A stretch of DNA of 40,235 nt from positions 1 through 40,235 of the forward strand of contig JAFAPI010000049.1 in NCBI GenBank assembly GCA_019247195.1, given 5' to 3'. Made by a program: the position numbers and the translations under genes. Source of the stretch: Gammaproteobacteria bacterium (lineage in GTDB: Bacteria; Pseudomonadota; Gammaproteobacteria; Steroidobacterales; Steroidobacteraceae). Shown piece after piece: positions 1 to 10,700 of this stretch. The first letter of the stretch is position 1. Each line of letters starts with the position of its first letter. The notes under the pieces are model-generated. The model saw only the letters and a program-made list of their open reading frames with translations, ran no database searches and was not told where the DNA came from.

Positions 1-1
1 A

Positions 2-100
2 GCGGGGAGCGTGTTCTACCTCTATACCCCGCAACTCGATCACCTGTCCAACGACGCCGAGAACTTCGGCGGCCTGATGACGGAAGTTCACATTCTTTAG
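2..100 (+). CDS. C-terminal end of an upstream gene, probably a cupredoxin-like domain
   Basis: An open frame enters from the left edge and ends at TAG 98-100, coding for the last 32 residues (ending TEVHIL). The piece contains a YLYTPQLDH stretch followed about ten residues later by FGGLM. That spacing resembles the type-1 copper loop at the end of multicopper oxidases, where an HCH motif is followed by a second His and then a Gly-Met ligand. Here HCH reads TPQ, so if the alignment is right the copper site is damaged. The next gene starts within a few bases, which suggests one operon. The coding call is firm because the frame and composition match. The cupredoxin assignment is an inference from a very short fragment. 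Confidence 0.5.
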   Translation, partial: AGSVFYLYTPQLDHLSNDAENFGGLMTEVHIL

Positions 101-103
101 GGG
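99..103 (+). promoter_or_regulatory. Ribosome binding site choosing between two ATGs
   Basis: AGGGG overlaps the previous stop codon. It directly abuts the ATG at 104 but lies six bases before the ATG at 110. The spacing favours 110 as the start of the multicopper-oxidase-like gene. Confidence 0.5.
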
Positions 104-109
104 ATGCCG

Positions 110-1759
110 ATGCGCACACAGATCACAACGAATGTGGCTCCGATCTATCGGCTGCTGTCCCTGCTGCTCGCAGGCGCCGCGGTGCTGACCGCTCCGCCGG
201 GGCAGGCGGCCGCGCCGGGTATTACCGGTGGAGGTAGTGCGCCAGTCTTTAATCTGACGGCCCAGCCCGCCTACCTAAATCAGCCCGACGGCAACCAGGT
301 CTATGCGTGGGGATACGGGTGCAACGGTGCACCGGCCGGCTTTGCCCCGACGTTGCCCAACCAGAATTGCGGGTCGATGCAGGTCCCGGGCCCGACGCTG
401 ATCGTGACCGAAGGGCAGACGGTGACGGTGAATCTGTCGAACGGCCTGCCGGCACCGGCGGGCAACACGTCGATCCTCTTTCCCGACTTCCACGTGACGA
501 CGAGTTGCAATGCGGCTACTCCCTCGGGAGCCCAGGGACTCCTCACCTGCGAGGCCGCACCGGGCGGCTCGGTCACTTACACCTTCACCGCGACCACCCC
601 CGGAACCCACGCGTACTACAGCGGCACCCAGGCCGACCTGCAGATAGAGATGGGACTCTATGGGGCCGTCATCGTGCTGCCCAGCAACGTGCCCGGCGTA
701 TGTGCCGCCGGGTTGCCCGTGACGAATCCGGGCGGCAACAAGGCGGCCCAGGCGCAGTGGAAAGAGACGGATTTCCGCCTGGCGCCGGCCGCCTACGATC
801 ATCCCGACAGCTGCTACGACCGCGAGTACCTGTTCCAGTTCGCGGAGATGGATCTGAACATCCACCGCACGGCCCTGGCGCAAGTCATGGCCGCGGGCAG
901 CTGCACGGCGGGCAAGCCGGGCTGCAGCCTCGCCGTGCCCACCGAGCCCTACCACCCCAGCTACTTCGTGATCAACGGCCGGTCGATGCCGGATGACATG
1001 GATCCGAACTTCGACGGGGTCTACCCACACCAGCCCTATAACGGCAACCCGCACATGCACCCGGGCGAGCAAGTGTTGATTCGGGTGATCGGCCAGGGAC
1101 GTTGGCAGCATCCCTTCCACGAGCACGGTAATCACGTGCGCATCCTGGGGCGCGACGGCAACCTGATCACCAGTACTTCGACGATCACCTACGCGGGGAC
1201 GACGACCCCGGCCCCGGCACTCGCCGGACCGCTCTTGTTCACGACCGATACCACGCCCGGCCAGGCCTTCGACGGCATCTTCTACTGGAGCGGCAGGGGT
1301 CTGAATTGGGACGCCTATGGGCACAACCCGGGCTCCTCGGACCCTGCCGCGACCTTGCCGTGTACGCCGGATGCGAATGGCTATAACACGGGCGCGCCGA
1401 CCGCCATCAACTATTTCGAATGGTGCCAGGACCACAACAAGCCCCTGCAGGTCGCGCCCTTTGGCGATGTGCCCGCGGGCGGTCCGGCCACGCTGCCCGA
1501 TCCCAACATCTTCACCAACGGCGCCTGGTACGGCGGCAGTCCTTACCTCGGGCCGGACGCGACCACGCGCGCAACCGGACCGACGACCTCGTTACAGCCT
1601 TCAAACGTACAGGCCAATCCCGCCAATGAGCGTGGCTTCGCCTTCATGTGGCACTCGCACAACGAGCGCGAAATCACCACCAACAACGTATTCCCGGGCG
1701 GGATGCTGATGATGATGCTCGTTGATTCCCGCGAGTTCGTGATCGACGAGTCCATGTAG
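110..1759 (+). CDS. Secreted multicopper-oxidase-like protein with altered copper sites
   Basis: About 549 residues with an N-terminal signal peptide (hydrophobic LLSLLLAGAAVL, then an Ala-rich cleavage region). The fold is cupredoxin/multicopper oxidase. The first domain has the usual VPGPTL and EMGLYGAVIV landmarks. A later domain has HPFHEHGNHV (1109-1135), and the last has WHSHNERE followed by FPGGM (1649 onward). Active oxidases carry HWHG and HSH in domain 1 and HCH in the last domain. Here the domain 1 positions read DFHV and YYSGT, and HCH reads HSH, so the type-1 Cys is absent and only part of the trinuclear ligand set remains. It could be a reduced-site metal-binding or structural surface protein, or a member of a divergent oxidase subgroup. 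It precedes the giant protein by 19 bases, and the two share an N-terminal PDG..V..WGY.C motif. Confidence 0.8.
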   Translation: MRTQITTNVAPIYRLLSLLLAGAAVLTAPPGQAAAPGITGGGSAPVFNLTAQPAYLNQPDGNQVYAWGYGCNGAPAGFAPTLPNQNCGSMQVPGPTLIVTEGQTVTVNLSNGLPAPAGNTSILFPDFHVTTSCNAATPSGAQGLLTCEAAPGGSVTYTFTATTPGTHAYYSGTQADLQIEMGLYGAVIVLPSNVPGVCAAGLPVTNPGGNKAAQAQWKETDFRLAPAAYDHPDSCYDREYLFQFAEMDLNIHRTALAQVMAAGSCTAGKPGCSLAVPTEPYHPSYFVINGRSMPDDMDPNFDGVYPHQPYNGNPHMHPGEQVLIRVIGQGRWQHPFHEHGNHVRILGRDGNLITSTSTITYAGTTTPAPALAGPLLFTTDTTPGQAFDGIFYWSGRGLNWDAYGHNPGSSDPAATLPCTPDANGYNTGAPTAINYFEWCQDHNKPLQVAPFGDVPAGGPATLPDPNIFTNGAWYGGSPYLGPDATTRATGPTTSLQPSNVQANPANERGFAFMWHSHNEREITTNNVFPGGMLMMMLVDSREFVIDESM

Positions 1760-1778
1760 TTTAAGAGGACGAACACTA

Positions 1779-4700
1779 ATGCGATCCAACATCCTGACGC
1801 CCTCCCTGACGCACGGGCTCGCGGCTTCGGTTCTCCTCCTCGCCGGTAACGCCGCGTTCGGCCAGTCGGTCACGGTCACCCCCAGCGGGGCGGTCGACGC
1901 AGGCGGCAGCTTCCAGACCGGGACGGTGACGCTGAATGCCCCGGCCGGCGCTCCGATCCTTGCCGGCAGCGTCACTGTCACCGGGCTCACGACCGAGTTC
2001 ACTTTGGACGGCGGCTGTGGCGGCGGGGCGCCCGCCGCCGGCTCCTGCACCATGAACGTGACCTTCAGCCCGACCAGCTCGGATCACGGACTGGTCAGCG
2101 ACGCCATTAGCCTCAACGCGACGAGCGTCGACCCGGTGACCCTCGTCCCGACATCCATTGCGTTGCCCGCCACATTGTCCGGAACGGCCGTAGTGCCCAC
2201 CGCGACTCCTGGGACGGTGACCTTTACCGACCCAGGGCCCGGTAACACGACCCCAGCGCTGCAGGTCACCCTCGCTAACCCCGCACTGAATCAGGCGACC
2301 TTTACCGCAACTTCCAACAACGCCGCCTATGCCATCGCACCGGGTGGCAGCTGTGCGAGCCCGATCGTACTGGGCGGGGCCACCCCCAGCTGCACGGTCA
2401 ATGTAACTTTCACAGACCCCGGCACGCCGCCGGGGGGTACGGTGGATCCCCCAGGGATCCTGACGATCAACTGGGCCATCGGAGCGGCATCCCCTACCCA
2501 GCTCGCGCAGATCAATCTCGTCGACCAGAACCCGGGCGGTGTCACGGCGGGTCCCGGCTCAACCGTAGAAGTGGAGCTGACGGCCGTCGCCAGCTCGTTA
2601 AACCTGCCCGATGGCTCGACGGTGCCCATGTGGGGCTACCGCTGCGGCGCGAACAGTCTGGCGTGCAGCACGCTGAACCCGGCCGGAGGCAAGGGTTGGG
2701 CGCCGGTCGTCATCACGGCGGCGGCCGGACAGACTCTGGCAATCGACCTGACGAATAACCTGTCATTCCCGGCGGGCAGCGGCACCAACAACATACCGAC
2801 CTCGCTGGTGATCGTCGGGCAGTTGGGGGGCGGGCTCGGCGGGACACCGACGCGCACGGATTCTCCTGACCACGCCCAGCTGGGTGTCACCTGGTCGACG
2901 ACCAACACCGCGGGCGGTGCCAACCCGACCTTCTCGCCACCCACCCAGCCGCGTCGCGTGCAGTCGTTCGGCACCGAGGTGCCGACCGGCACGACGACGC
3001 GCCTCGTATGGAACAACCTCCGGGCGGGCACCTACCTGATCGAGTCGGGGACGCATCCCTCGATTCAGGGACCGATGGGCCTGTACGGCATTCTGGTCGT
3101 CACCACACCGCCGACCATTTCAGCGGCCGGCATCGCCTACGTAGTCGGCGCCAATGCAGTGAATTACAACGCAGAGGTTCCGCTGATCCTGAGTGAAGTC
3201 GATCCGGTTCAGAACAACGCCGTCCAGGCGGCCGTCACCACCGCCGGTTTCAGCGAAACCGCGACCCTGAACCTGCGCGACAACGTGGCCTCGGTGGCGC
3301 CCACGAACGCCGCAGGTTCCGGCGGAACCGGTTACAAAGTCGGCGATGTCGTGAACCTCGTCGGCGGAAACAACACGGCCGTTTGCCCCGGTAGTTCCCC
3401 CGCCTGCGCAACGGCGCAGGTGGCACAGGTGAATGGCAGCGGCGCCATTCAGGCCATCAACGTCACGAGCGCCGGCAGCGGCTACACCTCCCCGCCGACG
3501 GCGACCGTGGTGAGCAGTACCGGCAACGGGGCCAGCCTCCAGGTTTTCCTCTCGCTCAGTGCGAGCACGCTCACACAATGCTCGGCGGGCGCGGCGGCCT
3601 GCTATCCGCCCGCCGTGAACTTCACCCCGGTCTACTACCTCATCAACGGTGTCGCCTTTGACCGGACGAACGCCTCGAACTCCGTTTTCCCCGCCCTGAC
3701 GGGCGCGGCAGGCCTCGCCCCGCCCGGCAGCACTCTGCTGGTCCGCGTGGTCAATGCGGGTCTGCGGATGCACGTCCCCTCGATCGTGGGATCGACGGCC
3801 GCCTGCACCCCGGTTCCGGTGGCGGGCTGCCCCGGCGGCTTCACACTCGTCGCCGAAGACGGCAACCCGGTGCCCGGCACCGCCTCGCGCATCCAGAGCG
3901 AAGTGTTCATGGCGGCGGGCAAGACCTTCGATCTCGCCATTCAGGTACCGCCGACCCCCGCCGGTGCGCTAGCCCCGCCCACGCTGCCGATCTATGACCG
4001 CGAGCTCAGCCTCTCGGGCAACTCGGTCAATCGCGACGCGGGCATGCTCGCTTACATCGGGGTCAACGGCGCGGCGGCTCCCGCTGCGAGTTCGGCGGGC
4101 CCGGCCGCCGCTAACCCGGACCAATACAACTCGGTCGTGGCAGGACAAACGCTTACGATCTCCGATCCGGCCAAGGGCGTCGTCGCGAATGACGTCAACG
4201 TGTACGGCGTCAAGATCATTTCCGGCGGCGCTGCGCAGACTGGGCCTGTCCCGGGCACGAACGGCACGATCACCCTGAACACCAACGGTACCTTCACCTA
4301 CGTCGCGAATGCGAGCGCGCCCACCACGGGCCAGGTGGATCAGTTCACTTATTGCGGCAACGGGGCCGTCTCGGGGCCCGCCTGCAGCACGTTGACCCTG
4401 AGTGCGGCAACGCTCGAGGCGGCAGGCAACATCAGCTGCGCCGCCCCCTCATTCACATCCAACGTCGCCACGTCCCTGGCCATCAAACCGCCGGGCGTTC
4501 TGGGTCCCTGCGCGGACGCGGCGGGCTACCCCCTGACGGTCGCCGGCGCTTCCACCGGGTCACCGCTCACCGTTTCCCTCACCGGTCCCGGATCGGGGTC
4601 GGCGGTCGTCGATGCGAACGGCGGGTTCACCGCGACGGTCTCGGCGCCCGGCACTTACACCTTCGGCTTCAACGCGCAGAGCTCACAGGGCGTGCTGGGT

Positions 4701-7700
4701 GGCTGCTCGCCAACCCCGTGCGCGGTGACGGCAACCCTGAACTTCCCCGTGGGCAGCGGGTTGCAGGTCACGGTCCTCGACGGCTCCACAAATCAACCTT
4801 TGACCGGCGGCCTCAATAACCAGGGCGACTATCGCTGGATCATCGAGGAAGACCGGACCTTCTACATCAACCCGAATTGCGTGCAGAACCCGCCGCCGGC
4901 GGGCTGCCCCACCACGGCCTCCGGAATCGTCCCGACGCTCGGCGTGAATTTTCACACCAGCTACATGCCGTACGTGGCCCAGGGCTGCACCGGGCCGCTG
5001 TCGTGCGAGTTCGGGCAGACCCAGCTGGGTGCTCCGGTCGTCTGCGACGTCGGCAACGGTGCCTGTCGGCCGGATACCGGAGATGGGACCGCGAGCGGCG
5101 GCTCCACCTGGGTAGCCCCGGGCCAGGTGCACCTGGATCCGACCAAACGTTATTACATCTCTGTGCTGCCGGGCGATGCGGCCAATCCCTTCATAGCGGC
5201 ATACGGCGGCGCGCCTGACTGCACCAACGCTGCACACTGCGGACACGGCATGGGCGGGGCGCCCATCGGCATCGATCCCAACACGGGGGTGCAGCAGTCC
5301 GCGGTCACGGTTGTCTCGCAACCCTCGCCCTATCCGCCCTCGCAATTGTCGGTGTTCGTGTTCGAGGACGACTTCCCGCTGAATGGCGAACACGACGCCG
5401 GCGGCGGGGTCGATGTGATCGCGCCCAATGAGCCAGGCCTCGGTGGATTCGAGATCGTCCTGTGGGATGCCATGGGTGGCAACGGTGACTTCACCGGGCA
5501 GATGACCCATGACATGTTCAATCAGCCGCTGTCCAACAGTCTCGCCGGCACCAAAGATCCGATCACCGGCTTCGATGCCTGCCCGATCGCCGCGCAGGTC
5601 ACGCAGAACGTCCTGCAGGGCGATGGCACCCAGAAGGGCATCACCGGCCGGATCGTGACGTGTCCGAAATACGAATCGGACGGCAAGACGCTGTCGCCGC
5701 TGGCCGGTCAGGCGGTGGTCAACAATCTGATGCCCATGCGCGTCGGCGTCGTGGCCACACCGGGCGCGGACCGCATCGCCCGCGGCGAGGAGTGGCTGCA
5801 GACCAACACGCTGGACGGACAGAAGGCGCACGATGCCTTCTTCCGGATCGGCGAGCCCAGCTATTTCCAGGAGTTCGGACCGGCCTCCTATCACGTCACC
5901 ATCGGCTTCGCCAACCCCGCGATCATCAAGTCGCGCCTGAAGTACGTGTGCAATGGCACCGATCCGAACCTCACCGCCGCGAACTGCAACAACACCCTCA
6001 CCGGGATGGTCACGGGCCAGCGCCTGAGCCGCACCCCGGATGAGCGGCTCTACAGCAGCAGCAGCCACGATGCATTCTACTGGACGCAGTGCTACGTGAG
6101 CGTCGGCGATCCGGATGGCGAGGACTTCGCGTTCACCAAGTGCAACGCCGACGGCTCCTTCAAGCTCACCGGCCTGCCGGATGGGGACTGGCGAATCACC
6201 ACCTTCGACCAGTGGAACGATCAGCTGGTGGATGGTCTCTCGACCCCGGTGCGCCTGGGCGGGACGGCCTGCGGCGCGAGCCCCACCCCGGGCTGCAATC
6301 CCGCGGCGGATCCGCACAACGTGAACATGGAGATCGCCGCCACGCAGTGGCAGACCAACCTCTACACGAAGACCTTCATCGACGATAACGGGGACGGAAT
6401 CGCGCAGGCTGGCGAGACGGGCATTCCCTTTGCCAACGTGGCGGTGCGGCTGCGCGATGGCAGCCTGGAGAACTTGCTCGTGACCGACTTCACCGGCACG
6501 GCCAATTTCAACGAGACCTTCCCGCTCTTCGGCTGGTACGTGGTGGAAACGGATGTGACCCGCTACAAGAACACGGGCACTCACGTCGTCTACGACGTAG
6601 GCGGCCCGGCCGACGGGTCGACCTCGTGCGGTGTCGCCGGTTATCCGCCCTGTGGCAACTCGAGCATCGGCAAGCACCTCGCCAATACCGCGGAACTGGT
6701 TTCAGTTCCCCCCAGCCTGCGTGTGCCCGGTGCGCTGTACTGCGCGGATGCCGACTGCTCCACGCATGCGACCGGCATCAAGGCGGGCGCCGCCGCCAGC
6801 GATCCGCCCAGCAGCTGCTCGACGAACTCGACCGGTGCGACCACTTGCACCACGAGCCTCTCCTCCGGGCGTATCGATCCGCCCTGGGTCGGAAATGAGG
6901 GCTGGCAGGGCTTCCCGGGTCAGAACAACTTCCTCGAGTTCGGCAAGGCGCCGTACGCGGCAGGCGAAAACGGTGGCATCAAAGGACACGTCATCTATGC
7001 CTCGACGCGCCCCTTTGATGATCCGCAGATGCTAGTGCAGACCCAGTGGGAGCCGCTGGTTCCACACATCGGCATCAATCTGTATCAGGAGGGCGTGGGC
7101 GCCGACGGCGTCACGCCGACGCTCACCCTCGTGGACACCACGTACACCACGAGCTTCGATGATTTCGCGCAGGGATTCCGCGTTGACGCGAATGGCCAGC
7201 GCATCATCAATCCGGACGGCAGCGGTGTTCCGAACATGAACTGCCCCGGGCAGGGCGGGACCACTGGCCCGATTCCCGACCTGTTCTCCTTCTCCTTGTA
7301 CAACCAGCCGCAGTACCTGGACCTGTACAACAACGTCCTGCACGGCAGCGCGGCTGCACCCACGCCCTTGCCCAACAACTCGCAGTTCAAGTGCTACGAC
7401 GGCATGCACAACTGGAACCAGCTGCAGCCGGTGCCGTATGACGGTCAATACAAGTTTCCGAGCGTCGTCGCCAAGGTCGGCGCGAGCGGCGCGCTGCCCG
7501 CGGGCCAGGCAGGTACCGACTGGTCGCTCCAGCTCGATCCCACGAGTTACAAGACCAACTGCACGATCTGCAAGCCGAACCCGGTGGACGGCACGCCGAT
7601 GCTGCCGGCCGGCAAGTACGTGGTCGAGGTGGTGTTGCCCCCCGGCTTCGAGCTGGTGAAGGAGGAGGATAAGAACATCCTCATCGGTGACAACTACATC

Positions 7701-10700
7701 GCGCCGGCCACACAGGAGTTCGGCGGCCTTGGTAACGTCTTCATTATCCCCGACCAGGCGTCTATAGCCGGTACGTACAGCTCTGGCGCTGGTTATAACT
7801 CCTACAACGCGCAGAACCCGACGCAAAATCTCGGAGCGACCCCGAACAATGGGATCGTGCCGGGCTTCGTGCCGGAGCCGACCTGGCCCTGTGTCGGCGA
7901 GCTACGCATCGTCCCGGATTACATCAGCCTGTTCCCACAGTCGCACCAGGTCGCGCCGTTCGCGGGCGCGAGCCGGCACCTCTGCGATCGCAAGGAAGTC
8001 ACGCTGAGCGAGCAGACGGGTGCGATCGCCAAGTTCTACGTCTACACCTCGACGCATGTCGCCTCGAAATTCACCGGTGGCATCACGGACGACTACACCT
8101 CCGAGTTCGACCCGTTCTCGCCGCAATTTGGGGAGAAGTTCGCCCCGCCGGATCTGCCGGTGTCCATCAAGGACTGGACCGGCATCGAGACCAACCGGGT
8201 CTACGCCGACCACTGGGGTGCCTACAACGGCATGACCTACTCGACCTGGGAAGTGAATCCGCCCAATCCGACCGGCTATGCACCCACCATGATGGTGTTT
8301 TGCATGAATGACCCGGGCCCGATCACGGACACCCGGCCGGGCTCGCCCACCAACGGCAAGCAGATCACCGATCCGCTCTTCACCCACGGCTATAGCCAGT
8401 TCTGCTACGAGCTGCCCTTCATGCCGGGCACCACCCAGTACCTGGACACCCCGGTGGTTCCGACCTCGGCCTTCGCTGGGGCAGGCTACAACAACGTCGA
8501 CTGCGCCGAGCCCGACGCGACCCCTGCGATCAGCGAAGTGGACGGCGACGGTAACGTCGGCCCGTGGGTCAGTGCGAGCGGTGCCCGCCAGCTCACGATC
8601 ACCGCACTCGGTGACGCCCCCGTGCCGAACTATGCCTACAGCGGACCGGCGGCGACGACGGCGCCCTACAACCAGAAGACGGTGAATCGCCACTACGGCT
8701 TTGGCTCACAGGCTGGCACCGTGGTGCTGATCGGTGCCGACGCCAAGTCATATCCGCTCACCAATGTCACCTGGAGTGATACGACCATCACCGGCACGGT
8801 GCCGGCCAACCTGCCGGCCTGCCCGCTGCAGCAGCAGCCGATCTATGGCGGCCCGGGAGCGGCCGTGAATCCGCCACCTCCGGCCCAGTGCGGTCAGCTG
8901 TTCATCACCACGGCCAACACCGCCCCGGCGGGCCAGCCCTCCAACTCCAAGCAATCGATCGATGCCATCACCGTGACGGTTGGTGGCAAGCCGCCGACGC
9001 ATGTCGCGGCTTCCGCTTCGATCCAGACGGCCATCGACACCGCAAAGCCCGGCGACCTGATCATCGTCGACCCCGCGGTACCGGCGACCGCGGGCAAGCC
9101 CGCCTCCGTGGCGGCCCATAACGAGCTCGTGGTGATGTGGAAGCCGGTCCGCCTGCAAGGCGTTGGCGCCTCCGCGAGTGTCATCAATGCGAATACCCAA
9201 CCGGCCGGTAAACTGACGCCGTGGCGTGCACGGGTGGCATGCCTGTTCGGCTTGGGAACCGATGGCACCCCCAACAGCTTCGACCCGTCCTGCGGCTCGG
9301 GCTGGGTTGGGTTCAATCCGACCAGCTTTAACCCGCAGGTGGATCGAATCGCCTTCGAGGCTGTGGTGGGCTGGGACGCCTCCGGCAACGGTAACCTCGC
9401 CCAGCTGTTGCAAGAGCCCACTCTGATGGGCGCCCTCGAGGGCGCCGGCATCACCGTGGTCGGCAAGGGGGTCCACTTCCCGTCGAACCCATTCGACCCG
9501 TCTCTCACCCTGGGCTTCCCCGACGGCACGACACTCTTCACCGCCGGTAACAGCAGCACCTACTGCGACGGAACCTATCCGAGCAACTTCCAGTGCAACC
9601 CCTCGAGCATCGATGGGCTCGGTATTACCAACAGTTCGCAGGGGGGCGGCGGCATCTTCGTGCACGCCTGGGCGCATAACCTGCAGATCGCCAACAATCG
9701 GGTCTATAACAACGCCGGGACCCTCTCCGGCGGTATGAATATCGGTCTTGGCGAATTCCCGCCGAACGCCACCCAGGGGGGCGCCGCCAACGTCGCGCCA
9801 GGGTCCTGCGAGACTTCCCCGGTGAATGGCGTCCAGCTGCCGTACTGCCTGGACACCAATGTGAATGTGCATCACAACTACGTCTCGTTGAACAACTCCA
9901 CGGGCGACGAACTGTTCTCGGCCACGCCGGCCGGGGCGGGCGGTGTGAGCATCTGCACCGGCTCCGATTACTACAAGTTCAACTACAACTGGGTGTGCGG
10001 CAACCTGTCCAACGGCGACGGCGGTGGTGTTGGGCACCTGGGTTTCAGCAAGAACGGCGACATCGAGCACAACTGGATCCTGTTCAATCAGAGCACCAAC
10101 CCGACCATTCCCACCAACGGTGGCGGCCTGGTGGTCATGGGCGCCCCGGACGTGGATCCGGCCTGCGGCAGCAACAGTGACCAGGACTGCGTCAGCCCGC
10201 TGGGACAGATCGCACCGAGCGACGGCGTCGGTCCAGGACTCGTGATCAACGCCAATCTCATCATGGGCAACGCTGCGGAGAGCGGCAGCGGTGGCGGCAT
10301 CGCCTTCCAGAACGTGAACGGCACCGACGTGATCGCTTTCCCCCAGACTCCGAGCCAGTGGCACCACGTGCTCGTGACCAACAACATCATCGCGGACAAC
10401 GTCGCGGGTTGGGATGGCGGCGGCATTTCGCTGCTGGATGCGCTCAACATGGACATCGTGAACAACACGATCGTCGCGAACGTGACCACCGCCTCGGCCG
10501 GTGTTCTGACCAACACCCTGGGAGCGCCACTCGCCAGCACCCAGAACTGTCCCCCGGGGCAAACCGGTGCCAATGGCTTCTGCAAGGTGCAGATCACGAC
10601 CTCGACGCCCCAGCCTGCCGGACTGGTGAGCATCAACGACAGCGCGATCCTGCTCGCGAACCTAGGCACGATCGTCTGTCCGGCGAACCACTACGCCCCA

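Noticed and set aside
4683-6677. A 664-codon minus-strand open frame inside the giant gene
   Set aside because: Antisense shadow with Arg/Val/Asp-rich composition and no recognisable motif. The plus strand has a coherent multidomain secreted protein.
7555-7590. CTICKP in the giant protein considered as a heme or metal site
   Set aside because: A CxxC without the following His is not a c-type heme site. It is a single occurrence and could equally be a disulfide or a structural zinc-type knuckle.
8748-10562. A 604-codon minus-strand open frame opposite the beta-helix part of the giant gene
   Set aside because: Shadow of the Asn/Gly-rich repeats, with no domain, start signal or partner gene.
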